Shown here one piece after another: positions 1 to 8,640 of a stretch of 64,000 bases of DNA. Both the position numbers and the translations under genes were made by a program. The notes beneath the pieces were generated by a model. It made no database searches. It was not told the DNA's origin and saw only the letters and a list, made by a program, of their open reading frames with translations. Where the stretch lies: assembly GCF_000430745.1 (NCBI RefSeq), contig NZ_KE387231.1, forward strand, positions 26,244-90,243, given 5' to 3'. The first letter of the stretch is position 1. Every line of letters begins with the position of its first letter. This DNA is from Fictibacillus gelatini DSM 15865. Its GTDB lineage: Bacteria; Bacillota; Bacilli; Bacillales; Fictibacillaceae.

Positions 1-48
1 GCCCATTACAATGAGCTTTTCCTGGAATTTAAGATGCACCGGAAATAA
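1..48 (+). CDS. 3' end of an unidentified gene starting upstream
   Basis: Frame 1 is open from the window edge to a TAA at 46-48, giving a 15-residue C-terminus (AHYNELFLEFKMHRK). It lies 26 bases before the glycosylase start on the same strand, so the two may be co-transcribed. The fragment is too short to identify, and it could be chance. Confidence 0.35.
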   Translation, partial: AHYNELFLEFKMHRK

Positions 49-74
49 TAGGTTTAGCGGAAAGGACAGGAACA

Positions 75-692
75 ATGAAGAATCATCATCCCGCCCCTTT
101 GCCAGAAAAATTTTTTCAACAACCGACAATAGAGCTTGCAATGGCCTTGCTTGGCTGTTTACTAATCAAAGAAACAGAGGAAGGAATTGCTTCGGGATTT
201 ATCGTTGAGACAGAAGCCTATATTGGACCTGGAGATCGGGCGGCCCACAGTTTCGGGAACAGGAGAACGAAACGGACAGAAGTTATGTTTCATGAGGCCG
301 GGCACGTTTATACGTATACGATGCACACTCATTGCCTCGTGAATGTCGTTAGCGGCGGAATCGATGAACCTGAAGCAGTGTTGATTCGTGCGCTCGAACC
401 TTATTGCGGGGTGGATCTTATGTATAAACGAAGAGGGGCGAAGAATGAAAGGGAATTGAGTAACGGTCCCGGAAAATTAACAAAGGCATTTGGGATTGGT
501 ATGGAAGACTATGGACGGATGTTCACGAATCCTCCTTTATATTTAGCTGAAGGGTACAGGCCGGCAGAGATCTCACGAGGGCCAAGAATAGGAATAGAGA
601 ACTCGGGAGAAGCAAAGGACTACCCGTGGCGTTTTTGGATAACAGGGAACCGGTTTGTTTCAAAAAATAAGCAGGGAATAAAAATAAGATGA
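75..692 (+). CDS. mpg: DNA-3-methyladenine glycosylase (AAG/MPG family)
   Basis: This base-excision repair enzyme removes alkylated purines such as 3-methyladenine. At 205 aa it has the usual length of the bacterial AAG fold (B. subtilis YxlJ type). The conserved core is visible: VETEAYIGPGDRAAHS, where the family's catalytic Glu lies in the VETEAY block, then NRRT, then a YVYTYTMH-like strand (VYTYTMHTHCLVNVV), and NGPGKLTKAFGI. The start is ATG 75 with AAAGGAC upstream. A 14-bp perfect inverted repeat begins inside its last codons and separates it from the convergent HU gene. Confidence 0.93.
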   Translation: MKNHHPAPLPEKFFQQPTIELAMALLGCLLIKETEEGIASGFIVETEAYIGPGDRAAHSFGNRRTKRTEVMFHEAGHVYTYTMHTHCLVNVVSGGIDEPEAVLIRALEPYCGVDLMYKRRGAKNERELSNGPGKLTKAFGIGMEDYGRMFTNPPLYLAEGYRPAEISRGPRIGIENSGEAKDYPWRFWITGNRFVSKNKQGIKIR

Positions 693-714
693 GCGCTAAG
701 GCTCATCTTATTTT
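681..714. terminator. Bidirectional terminator between mpg and hup
   Basis: A perfect 14-bp stem (AAAATAAGATGAGC, loop GCTAAG) has A-rich and T-rich flanks, so it can stop transcription from both sides. It overlaps the stop codons of both convergent genes. Confidence 0.85.
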
Positions 715-980
715 GTTGCTTCTTTTAATTCTTTCCCTGGCTTAAAGGCAGGAGCTTTAGATGCAGGGATATCGATTTCTTCTCCGGTTTGAGGGTTGCG
801 TCCTTTACGGGCGGAACGCTCACGAACTTCAAATGTCCCAAATCCGATCAATTGTACTTTCTCGCCATTTTTTAATGCCTCAGTGATCGATTCGAATAAT
901 GAATCAACAACTTGAGCGGCATCTTTTTTACTTAATCCGCTTTTTTCAGCAACACTTGCTACTAATTCTGTTTTATTCAT
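708..980 (-). CDS. hup: HU-type nucleoid DNA-binding protein
   Basis: This 90-aa histone-like protein bends and compacts DNA as a dimer. It is near identical in pattern to B. subtilis HBsu: N-terminal MNKTEL, the dimer core [20 protein letters not shown], then [20 protein letters not shown], which forms the DNA-embracing arm. The start is ATG 980 behind a GGAGG-like site (minus strand, about 988-994). The gene stands alone between two intergenic regions. It is not in the usual spoIVA-folE neighbourhood of B. subtilis hbs, so it may be a second HU copy; this is inference. Confidence 0.95.
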   Translation of the reverse strand: MNKTELVASVAEKSGLSKKDAAQVVDSLFESITEALKNGEKVQLIGFGTFEVRERSARKGRNPQTGEEIDIPASKAPAFKPGKELKEATK

Positions 981-1219
981 TGAATAAATACCTCCTTTTT
1001 AAACACGCCCTAAAAGAGGGGGCTAAAGTCCTCCTTTTTGAACAGGCACTATAAGTATAGCCAAAAAAAATCAGAAATACAAAACATTCATTCGTACGGA
1101 GTAGAATTTTACCGATAAATTATGGAAATGGTTAATTTCTCTAGAATTCTATTTTTTAAATTGTTATAATCGAATGAAAAAATAAAATAAGTCGAAAATC
1201 AAGAAAGGGATGCTTACCG

Positions 1220-2287
1220 TTGAATCAATTGATCGAATTAATTAGAGCAAAGGAGAATAAAGAAAAGTTGCCTGCCCATGCATTGGGTTTTGGGAAATAC
1301 TTTACTGACCACATGTTTGTCATGGACTATAATGAGGATAAAGGTTGGCACCATCCGAGAATAACGCCTTATGAACCGTTAGTTCTCGATCCATCTGCAA
1401 TGGTTTTTCATTACGGGCAGGCGATTTTTGAAGGATTGAAAGCTTACAGAACACCTCAAGGAAAGGCATTGCTGTTCAGGCCACGAAAAAACATCGAAAG
1501 ATTGAATTTATCATGTGAAAGAATGGGGATTCCTACTGTCGATGTAGAATTAGTGTTAGAAGCAATTCAACAACTGCTTGAATTAGAAAAAGAATGGATC
1601 CCTACGGAAGAGGGAACATCTCTTTATATTCGCCCTTTCATTATTGCGACAGAGCCATATTTAGGGGTAAGGCCTGCAGGGCAGTATAAATTCATGGTCA
1701 TTTTATCACCGGTAGGGCCCTATTATTCCGATCAATTAAATCCTGTCAAAATATTTGTTGAGGACTTCTATGTACGTGCTGTCCCTGGCGGTGTAGGCTA
1801 TGTAAAAACAGCGGGAAATTATGCCGCGAGTTTAAAAGCGCAAACGAAAGCGGAAGAACTTGGCTACGACCAGGTACTATGGCTGGATGCCATTGAGAAA
1901 AAATATGTTGAAGAAGTCGGAAGCATGAATATTTTCTTTAAAGTGAATGGCGAAGTGGTGACACCTCAATTAAACGGCAGCATTCTTGGCGGTGTAACGA
2001 GAGACTCGGTGATCCATCTGTTAAAGCATTGGGGAGTTAAAGTTCGGGAAGAGCGGATTCCTATCGACGAGATTATCAAGGCTCACCAAAATGGCGAATT
2101 GGAAGAAGTATTTGGCACCGGAACCGCTGCTGTCATTTCACCTGTAGGGGAGCTTAACTACAAAGGTGAAAAGATCATTGTTAATGGCTACGAAACCGGC
2201 GAGCTTTCGAAACAAATCTATCAATCCATCACCAACATCCAATTAGGAAAAGAAGAAGATGTCTTTAATTGGACGGTAGAAATATAG
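1220..2287 (+). CDS. ilvE: Branched-chain amino acid aminotransferase (PLP, fold type IV)
   Basis: It transfers the amino group between glutamate and the keto acids of Leu, Ile and Val, the last step of their synthesis and the first of their breakdown. The 355-aa length fits the IlvE/YwaA (group II BCAT) family. Visible motifs are FHYGQAIFEGLKAYR, RPRKNIERLN, the PLP-lysine region VKTAGNYAASL with Lys near residue 195, EEVGSMNIFF, and the ring-nitrogen glutamate block EEVFGTGTAAVISPVG. The start is TTG 1220, chosen because AAGAAAGGGA lies 9 bases upstream and the nearby ATG 1210 frame hits a stop. It is monocistronic, with a terminator directly after it. Confidence 0.93.
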   Translation: MNQLIELIRAKENKEKLPAHALGFGKYFTDHMFVMDYNEDKGWHHPRITPYEPLVLDPSAMVFHYGQAIFEGLKAYRTPQGKALLFRPRKNIERLNLSCERMGIPTVDVELVLEAIQQLLELEKEWIPTEEGTSLYIRPFIIATEPYLGVRPAGQYKFMVILSPVGPYYSDQLNPVKIFVEDFYVRAVPGGVGYVKTAGNYAASLKAQTKAEELGYDQVLWLDAIEKKYVEEVGSMNIFFKVNGEVVTPQLNGSILGGVTRDSVIHLLKHWGVKVREERIPIDEIIKAHQNGELEEVFGTGTAAVISPVGELNYKGEKIIVNGYETGELSKQIYQSITNIQLGKEEDVFNWTVEI

Positions 2288-2292
2288 AGGCA

Positions 2293-2320
2293 AAAATCCC
2301 GTTTGTAAACGGGATTTTTC
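2293..2320 (+). terminator. Rho-independent terminator of ilvE
   Basis: A 13-bp perfect stem (AAAAATCCCGTTT) with a minimal loop ends in a T-run. Confidence 0.9.
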
Positions 2321-2444
2321 GTTTGGGATTTCATGGAATATGTGCTATGATCGAAATGGAATTAAATCGAATGCAGATAAAAATTTAGTAGAAACATAGA
2401 AATTTTTCAGGCTCTATTAAAAAATGATTGAAAGGGTTGGAAAA

Positions 2445-3062
2445 ATGTTTGGGAAGATAGCGGCTGATGCACTCGGGTTAAGTGATGTAGGAAGTGTCAT
2501 TAAACCTCAAGATTACAACAAAACGGATGTCGATGATTACGTAATGCATGAAGATAATGAGAAAATCTTTTTTGTCATCAAGTCAAAGTCGGATGAGTAT
2601 TGTTTTACGAACAAGGCTCTCATTCATCTGGATGGAACAAGTGCGGTTAGCAAAAAGCGTGTTTTGCGGCGCTTCGATTATTACAAAAATAAAATCTCCC
2701 ATGTAACGCTTGAAACCGCCGGAACGGTAGATATAGACGTTGAAATAAAGTTCAAAATCGGCGATGAACAATTTTATTCAATTGATGTGCATAAAAAGCA
2801 TCTTGAAGAATTGAAAGATTTATATAAAGCGCTCCTTAAAATTGCCGAAATTTCAAGCGACAATGCAGTCATTTTAGACTATGCACAGCAGAGTCTTGAA
2901 CTTGCTTCAAAAACATTAAACCGCATGGGTCCGGCCGAAGGCAATATCGTAGACCAGTTTACTGAGCTGAACCAGAGAGCTTTCGATTGGCTTGTATCTG
3001 CCAAAAAGCAATACAATGTGAAAGATTTTGGCTTTGTGTTTGAACGCTATATTAATAATTAA
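2445..3062 (+). CDS. yvbH: YvbH-like PH-domain protein
   Basis: A cytosolic protein of unknown role, 205 aa. The N-terminal two thirds (about residues 10-125) match the bacterial PH-like domain seen in B. subtilis YvbH, with the run KSKSDEYCFTNKALIHLDG. The rest (about 140-205) is helical and corresponds to the YvbH oligomerisation extension. The start is ATG 2445 because AAAGGG (2431-2436) lies 8 bases before it; an in-frame ATG at 2424 has no ribosome site. It is a single-gene unit followed by a strong terminator. The family assignment is good, but the cellular function is unknown. Confidence 0.85.
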   Translation: MFGKIAADALGLSDVGSVIKPQDYNKTDVDDYVMHEDNEKIFFVIKSKSDEYCFTNKALIHLDGTSAVSKKRVLRRFDYYKNKISHVTLETAGTVDIDVEIKFKIGDEQFYSIDVHKKHLEELKDLYKALLKIAEISSDNAVILDYAQQSLELASKTLNRMGPAEGNIVDQFTELNQRAFDWLVSAKKQYNVKDFGFVFERYINN

Positions 3063-3066
3063 CCAA

Positions 3067-3103
3067 AAAGGACGAAATCTGTTGATATCAGATTTCGTCC
3101 TTT
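3067..3103 (+). terminator. Terminator after yvbH
   Basis: A 15-bp perfect stem (AAAGGACGAAATCTG) with a 7-base loop and a T-rich 3' side. Confidence 0.88.
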
Positions 3104-3145
3104 AAACTTTATAAGAACAGAACTGATATGTTAATTAAACGTTTG

Positions 3146-3164
3146 TTTGATTTATTGAATCAAA
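3146..3164. promoter_or_regulatory. Candidate operator upstream of the ABC exporter
   Basis: The inverted repeat TTTGATT-N5-AATCAAA lies 114 bp before the exporter start. Exporters of this type are often controlled by MarR/GntR-like repressors, but no regulator gene is adjacent. Assignment is speculative. Confidence 0.25.
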
Positions 3165-3277
3165 ATGAGAAGGACAAATAATTTAAAAAGCGGGACAAAA
3201 ACCGCTATAGTTAGAAATGAAAAGGATTACAATTGCAAAACAGCATCAGCAAAGAACCGTGGTTTGGAGGATCAGGC

Positions 3278-5005
3278 ATGTCTAACGTGTTTTCGCTTTT
3301 AAAGCCTTACCGAATTTCAATCGTAATCGCCATATTTTTTATGTTCGTTGAGCTCGTCGTCGACCTGCTTCAGCCATTATTCATGTCAAAAATTATTGAT
3401 AATGGCATTCTTCATAAAGATCTTCCAGTTGTGATGACATGGGGAGGAATCATGCTGGCGATTTCCTTCTTTGCCTTTATAGGTGGGATTATCAATTCCT
3501 TTTACGCTTCCCATGTAAGCCAGAGCTTCGGTTATGATATAAGGAAAAGGCTATTTATAAAGATCCAATCTTTTTCATTTGCCAACTTCAATCAATATCC
3601 AACCTCTTCACTTATTACGAGAATGACAAATGATATTACGCAAATCCAGAGTACTGTATTTATGAGTTTGCGCATTATGCTTCGTGCCCCTTTAATGGTT
3701 ATTGGCGGGACGGTCATGGCGCTCATCGTCAATTTCAAGCTGGCTATTTTTTTAGCCATCATTATCCCTCTCCTTATCGCATTTTTAATCTGGGCGATGA
3801 ATAGAGGCACAAGACAGTTTCAATCGGTCCAAAAAAGGCTCGATTCGGTTAATGGCGTGATAAGGGAGAATTTAGCGGGCATCAGGCTTATTAAAGCGTT
3901 TTTGCGAAAAGATTTTGAAGTCAGCAGGTTCAAAAAGGCAAATGAAGATTTGAAAAATCAAACAGTCTCCGTGCTAAGGCTTATGGAAACGACGATGCCG
4001 GTTTTGCTTTTAGTCATGAATTTAGGCATTATGGGCATTCTCTGGTTCGGAAATGTACAAGTCCATAGCGGGGAAACAAAAGTCGGGGAAGTGGTCGCAA
4101 TTATTAATTATGCAACAAGAATCACTACTGCCTTTTCTCCGCTCTCTTTTATCATTCGTGCTTTTTCCCGTGCAAAAGCATCAGCGGGACGCATTTCGGA
4201 TGTGCTTGAAACGGACATCGATCTCTTTGATCAAGATGACGCTACCTCAATAAAAAAAGTCGAAGGAAACGTGGAGTTCGCAAATGTTTCATTTCGCTAT
4301 CCAGGAACGGATGAACCTGTTCTTCAAAACTTGTCGTTTACAGCTGACGCCGGTCAGACGGTGGCTATTATGGGTGCGACAGGATCAGGAAAATCATCGT
4401 TGTTTCAATTAATCCCCCGACTCTATGATGTTAATGAAGGGGCTGTCTTTATCGATGGACGGGACATTCGAACGGTAAAATTGGATAGTCTCAGAAAACA
4501 AATCGGTTATGTACCTCAGGAAGCGCTGCTTTTTACAGGTACGATTAGAGAGAACATCGCCTGGGGAAAAGAAGGTGCAGCAATGGAAGAAATAATCAAG
4601 GCGGCAAAAAATGCACAAATTCATGAAACGATTTGTAAATTGCCTGATCAATATGAAACGATCATCGGCCAAAAAGGAGTCAATCTTTCCGGCGGCCAGA
4701 AGCAACGGATTTCAATTGCAAGAGCGCTCGTTAGGAATCCGAAAATTCTTCTTCTCGATGATAGCACAAGCGCGCTCGATTTAAAAACGGAAGCGAGACT
4801 TCTTGCATGTTTGAAAAACTATACGTGTACGACGTTCATTATTACGCAAAAAATTAGTACGGCAATGGAAGCGGACAACATTTTGCTTCTTGAAGATGGA
4901 AGGCTGCTAACGAAAGGAACGCATGAGGAGCTATTAAAGCATTCTTCTCTTTACAAGCAAATCTTCCAATCTCAATTTGGGAAAGGAGATGCCCGGTATG
5001 CTTAA
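3278..5005 (+). CDS. yfiB: Heterodimeric ABC exporter, subunit 1 (YfiB-like)
   Basis: Half-transporter of the multidrug/lipid exporter class, with a six-helix membrane domain (about residues 10-300) fused to an ATPase. It shows Walker A GATGSGKSS, signature LSGGQKQR and Walker B ILLLDDSTSALD. The residue after Walker B is Asp (DDS) rather than Glu. That is the known mark of the degenerate ATPase site in heterodimeric exporters, so it should pair with the next gene. The start is ATG 3278, with GGAGG 7 bases upstream; a TTG at 3233 would add 15 residues. It gives 575 aa, like YfiB. Its 3' end overlaps the partner by 8 bp, indicating translational coupling. The substrate is unknown. Confidence 0.88.
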   Translation: MSNVFSLLKPYRISIVIAIFFMFVELVVDLLQPLFMSKIIDNGILHKDLPVVMTWGGIMLAISFFAFIGGIINSFYASHVSQSFGYDIRKRLFIKIQSFSFANFNQYPTSSLITRMTNDITQIQSTVFMSLRIMLRAPLMVIGGTVMALIVNFKLAIFLAIIIPLLIAFLIWAMNRGTRQFQSVQKRLDSVNGVIRENLAGIRLIKAFLRKDFEVSRFKKANEDLKNQTVSVLRLMETTMPVLLLVMNLGIMGILWFGNVQVHSGETKVGEVVAIINYATRITTAFSPLSFIIRAFSRAKASAGRISDVLETDIDLFDQDDATSIKKVEGNVEFANVSFRYPGTDEPVLQNLSFTADAGQTVAIMGATGSGKSSLFQLIPRLYDVNEGAVFIDGRDIRTVKLDSLRKQIGYVPQEALLFTGTIRENIAWGKEGAAMEEIIKAAKNAQIHETICKLPDQYETIIGQKGVNLSGGQKQRISIARALVRNPKILLLDDSTSALDLKTEARLLACLKNYTCTTFIITQKISTAMEADNILLLEDGRLLTKGTHEELLKHSSLYKQIFQSQFGKGDARYA

Positions 5006-6827
5006 AGAGTGGGGTCAACCTTTCCGATATAGAAAAGTCAACCATCAAGAAAAAAACGAAGACGGTACTTTCAAGAGAAAGAAACCAAAAGCGAAGATTG
5101 GTACAGTAAAGAGAATATGGAGATATCTTTCATATAATAAAGGGTTGCTGGCGGCTGTTTTGCTTTTAGTCGCTCTCAGTTCCGGTTTAGGATTATATGG
5201 CCCTTTTTTAATTGGAAAAGGAATTGATAAATTTATCGTTACAGGAAGTTATAAAGGGCTTTGGATTCTTTTGCTTGAATTGGCCGGAGTTTATATCCTT
5301 TATTCCGCTTCGCTCTGGCTGCAAAACATTTGGATGATCGGCATTGCGCAAAAAACGGTTTTTCAAATGCGAAACGAGCTTTTCCGGCATCTGCATCAAT
5401 TACCGATCTCGTTTTTTGATAAGCGTCAGCATGGAGAATTAATGAGCAGGGTGACGAACGATATCGAAAATGTAAGCTCCACACTAAACGATTCGGTGAT
5501 TCAAGTGTTCTCCAGCTTGATAACGTTGATCGGTACGGTTGCGGTCATGCTTGCTTTAAGCCCGCTTCTTACAGTTGTTACATTAGTCATCGTACCGTTA
5601 ATGTTCTTTGGAATGAAATGGATTACGAACCGGACGGGTCTGTTGTTTAAGGAGCAACAGCGAAACCTTGGCGAACTCAATGGCTACATTGAAGAGATTG
5701 TTTCCGGCCAGCGGATTGTCAAAACGTTTTCCCAGGAACAAAAAGTCATCAATGAATTTATGGAGAAAAGTGGAAGATTAAAAGAATCCGCCTTCTGGGC
5801 CCAGTCATATTCCGGCTTTATTCCAAAATTGATGAACGTATTAAATAATTTAAGCTTCGCCATTATTGCAGGCATCGGGGGGATTTTAGCCTTAAAAGGA
5901 ACGATTTCAATCGGGGTGATCGTTATTTTTGTTGAATATTCAAGACAATTTACACGTCCGCTCAACGACCTTTCCAATCAATTCAATACGCTGCTTTCCG
6001 CTATTGCTGGAGCGGATCGAGTGTTTGAAATATTGGATGAAGACGAAGAAATGAGAGATGAAAAAGATTCCGTCTGTCTAGCGGAAGTAAAAGGCGAAGT
6101 AGAATTTCGAAACGTTTCTTTTTCCTATGAAAAAAAGGGAGATACGGTACGGGGCATCAATTTTACAGTCAAGCCTGGTGAGACGGTTGCATTAGTCGGT
6201 CCAACGGGAGCAGGGAAAACGACGATCATTAATCTATTATCCCGCTTTTATACGGTTGATAGCGGGGCGATTTTTATTGATGGCCATGATCTATCGACGG
6301 TCAAAAGGGAAAGCCTTCGCCAGCATATGGGTTTTGTTTTACAAGACTCATTTCTATTTCAAGGGACTGTGCGGGAAAATATCCGTTACGGAAGGCTTGA
6401 CGCAACCGATCAGGAAGTTGAAGAGGCAGCGATGCTGGCAAATGCCCACTCCTTTATCCAGAAGCTCCCCGACCAATATGATACCATTCTCGGGCAAGAC
6501 GGCGGGGGAATTAGCCAGGGGCAAAAGCAGCTCCTTTCAATTGCAAGAGCGATTCTTGCTGATCCTGCGATCTTAATTTTGGATGAAGCAACGAGCAGCA
6601 TCGATACGATCACGGAATTAAAAATACAAGAAGCGCTCGGCCGGCTCATGAAAGGCAGAACAAGCTTTGTCATCGCCCACCGGCTAAATACGATTCAAAA
6701 AGCTGATCAAATCCTTGTTCTTCAAGATGGTAAAATTACTGAAAAAGGATCACACCCTGAGCTTCTTAAACAAAAAGGGTTTTACTATGGACTCTATTAT
6801 AGTCAATTTCATAAAGACATTAGCTAA
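4998..6827 (+). CDS. yfiC: Heterodimeric ABC exporter, subunit 2 (YfiC-like)
   Basis: The partner half-transporter, about 609 aa: a basic N-terminal tail of about 40 residues, six membrane helices (about 45-330), then an ATPase with Walker A GPTGAGKTT, a variant signature GISQGQKQ and Walker B LILDEATSSID with the catalytic Glu present. With YfiB it would form one canonical and one degenerate ATP site. The start is ATG 4998, with AAAGGAG 9 bases upstream; in-frame TTG 4977 and ATG 4989 are badly spaced. It overlaps the stop of the first subunit. The C-terminus ends in SQFHKDIS, with no clear terminator before the repeat tract. Confidence 0.9.
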   Translation: MLKEWGQPFRYRKVNHQEKNEDGTFKRKKPKAKIGTVKRIWRYLSYNKGLLAAVLLLVALSSGLGLYGPFLIGKGIDKFIVTGSYKGLWILLLELAGVYILYSASLWLQNIWMIGIAQKTVFQMRNELFRHLHQLPISFFDKRQHGELMSRVTNDIENVSSTLNDSVIQVFSSLITLIGTVAVMLALSPLLTVVTLVIVPLMFFGMKWITNRTGLLFKEQQRNLGELNGYIEEIVSGQRIVKTFSQEQKVINEFMEKSGRLKESAFWAQSYSGFIPKLMNVLNNLSFAIIAGIGGILALKGTISIGVIVIFVEYSRQFTRPLNDLSNQFNTLLSAIAGADRVFEILDEDEEMRDEKDSVCLAEVKGEVEFRNVSFSYEKKGDTVRGINFTVKPGETVALVGPTGAGKTTIINLLSRFYTVDSGAIFIDGHDLSTVKRESLRQHMGFVLQDSFLFQGTVRENIRYGRLDATDQEVEEAAMLANAHSFIQKLPDQYDTILGQDGGGISQGQKQLLSIARAILADPAILILDEATSSIDTITELKIQEALGRLMKGRTSFVIAHRLNTIQKADQILVLQDGKITEKGSHPELLKQKGFYYGLYYSQFHKDIS

Positions 6828-6918
6828 GTATAGTTCAAGGTATAAAGGCTTGAAGAATTATATCCTTGGGACAAATGACAAACCTCGCCGGAACCATGGG
6901 GAATGGCCAATAATTAGG

Positions 6919-7230
6919 TCTCAAGGACAAAAATGAGTGCTGGGGGCGGAATTCTGTCCGATAGAACGGTTCTCAAGGACAAAAATAAGGGGTGGAGGCG
7001 GAATTCTGTCCGATAGAACGAGCCTCAAGGACAAAAATGAGTGCTGGAGACAAAATTTTGTCCGATAGAACGGTTCTCAAGGACAAAAATAAGTGCTGGA
7101 GGCGGAATTCTGTCCGATAGAACGGTTCTCAAGGACAAAAATGAGTGCTGGAGACAAAATTTTGTCCGATAGAACGGTTCTCAAGGACAAAAATAAGTGC
7201 TGGGGGCGAAATTCTGTCCGATAGAACCGG
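6919..7230. repeat. Six tandem copies of a 52-bp intergenic repeat
   Basis: Units begin at 6919, 6971, 7023, 7075, 7127 and 7179, exactly 52 bp apart. Each starts TCTCAAGGACAAAAAT and ends TGTCCGATAGAACGG. The GGACAAAA near the start and TTTTGTCC near the end are complementary, so each unit can fold into a hairpin. Units alternate between two middle variants (GCTGGAGACAAAATT and GCTGGAGGCGGAATT), with compensating changes in part. The tract fills most of the 443-bp gap between the ABC exporter and the convergent acetyltransferase. No reading frame runs through it. Confidence 0.95.
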
Positions 7231-7270
7231 TCTAGCGAGACGAAACGTCAATTGATTTCATTTTCGTGAC

Positions 7271-7678
7271 TCAAGGTTTCCGGCGCATCGTTTCCTGGCG
7301 CTCAAAGCCATATTGCTCATAAAGCCCATGGGCATCGCGAGTCCCTAATGCCATTTTCGTGCCGGAAACATCAGGATGTTCCACTAAATATTGCATAAGC
7401 CATTTTCCTAAGCCTTTTCCTCGATGATGAGGGTCAATGATCACATCGCATATCCATGAAAAGGTTGCTTTATCTGTTACAATCCGCATAAACCCCACCT
7501 GGCCTGACTCGCTATAAATCCCGAAACATAGGGAGCCATTGATGCTTTTTTCAATCGTCTCTTTTGTCCGTTCAGCAGCCCAATAGCTTGTTTGAAGCCA
7601 GGAATGGATCTTGTCCAGTTCTAATAATTCCTTGCGATCACTTATCCTATAAGGCAGCGTTTCATGTCTCCACTCCAT
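7271..7678 (-). CDS. GNAT-family N-acetyltransferase
   Basis: Predicted acetyl-CoA-dependent acetyltransferase of unknown substrate, about 135 aa. The acetyl-CoA-binding motif A is clear (VIIDPHHRGKGLGKWLM, about residues 82-98), followed by the C-terminal YEQYGFE block typical of the fold. The start is ATG 7678, because AAGGG lies 9 bases before it; two ATGs just upstream in frame sit on top of the ribosome site. It is a single gene, convergent with the repeat tract and divergent from the HemD-like gene. Confidence 0.85.
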   Translation of the reverse strand: MEWRHETLPYRISDRKELLELDKIHSWLQTSYWAAERTKETIEKSINGSLCFGIYSESGQVGFMRIVTDKATFSWICDVIIDPHHRGKGLGKWLMQYLVEHPDVSGTKMALGTRDAHGLYEQYGFERQETMRRKP

Positions 7679-7796
7679 TGACATCATCCCTTACTGAAGA
7701 AATTGTTCATAATGTTTAGTATAATGGAAGCAAATTCAATAGAAAACTAATAGGATTTTATTTGATAACAAAATCAAAATAAAAGGGGATGGGAAC

Positions 7797-8609
7797 GTGA
7801 GGGCGTTAGAAGGAAAACGTGTAGTCCTAACAGGATCTCGAAAAATAGAAGAAATTTCCGCTTTAATTGAAAAGCAAGGAGGAATTTCGGTACAGCGGCC
7901 GATTCAGGAGACAAAAAAATGTTCGGTTCAGGAATTGGAACCAAATATTCGAAGAGTCATAGAAGATGGAACGGATTGGGCCGTATTTACAACCGGAATT
8001 GGATCAGCTGTACTATTTGATGCAGCGGAACAATTAAATCTACAACAAGCGTTTATAGAAGCGCTAATAAAAGCAAGAATTGCCGTTCGTGGCTATAAAA
8101 CGGCCCAAATCATGAAAAAATACGGAATTGAGCCAGCTGTCATCGATGATGATGGAACAAATGACGGATTACTGCGCGCGCTAGAGCCGTTTTCTTTTGA
8201 TCAGCAAAACATTTATTTGCAGCTTCATGGAGAGCCTGTTCCCAAATTGGTTCAATGGTTTGAAGAACGAAATGCGGACGTATTTCAGGTGCTGCCTTAT
8301 CAAACGGTTGTTCCCAATCTAAATGTCGTTTATCAATTGATTGAAGAAATTATCAACGGAACGGTCGATGTTGTTGCTTTTACCGCCTCACCGCAGGTCA
8401 GGGTACTTTTTAAAACGGCAGAAAAGCTTGCGGTATTGCCGCAAATGATTGAAGCCTTTCAGGAAAAGGTAGTGGCGGCAGCTGTCGGAAAAGTAACCGG
8501 AAGCGAGCTGACTGAAAGAGGAGTGCAGCGTGTCATTGTCCCTGAACATGAGCGCATGGGTGCGATGATTGTAGCGATTGCCGCTCACTATAAAAAAATC
8601 AATGTGTAA
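7797..8609 (+). CDS. Uroporphyrinogen-III synthase family protein (HemD-like)
   Basis: A 270-aa protein of the HemD fold, two alternating alpha/beta domains that cyclise hydroxymethylbilane to uroporphyrinogen III. Family-like stretches are VVLTGSRK at the N-terminus, DWAVFTTGIGSAVLF, VAFTASPQVRVLF and the AAVGKVTGSELTERG segment near the C-terminus. The start is GTG 7797 after AAAAGGGGATGGG. No other tetrapyrrole genes are nearby, so this is a stand-alone homologue that may be a paralogue of the hemAXCDBL enzyme or serve siroheme synthesis. Enzyme activity is inferred only. Confidence 0.8.
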   Translation: MRALEGKRVVLTGSRKIEEISALIEKQGGISVQRPIQETKKCSVQELEPNIRRVIEDGTDWAVFTTGIGSAVLFDAAEQLNLQQAFIEALIKARIAVRGYKTAQIMKKYGIEPAVIDDDGTNDGLLRALEPFSFDQQNIYLQLHGEPVPKLVQWFEERNADVFQVLPYQTVVPNLNVVYQLIEEIINGTVDVVAFTASPQVRVLFKTAEKLAVLPQMIEAFQEKVVAAAVGKVTGSELTERGVQRVIVPEHERMGAMIVAIAAHYKKINV

Positions 8610-8614
8610 TAAGA

Positions 8615-8637
8615 AAAGCCTCTTCAGAAGAGGCTTT
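8615..8637. terminator. Shared terminator between hemD-like gene and hutG
   Basis: A 10-bp stem AAAGCCTCTT with loop CAG lies 5 bp after one stop codon and 4 bp before the other, with A/T flanks on both sides. Confidence 0.8.
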
Positions 8638-8640
8638 GCC

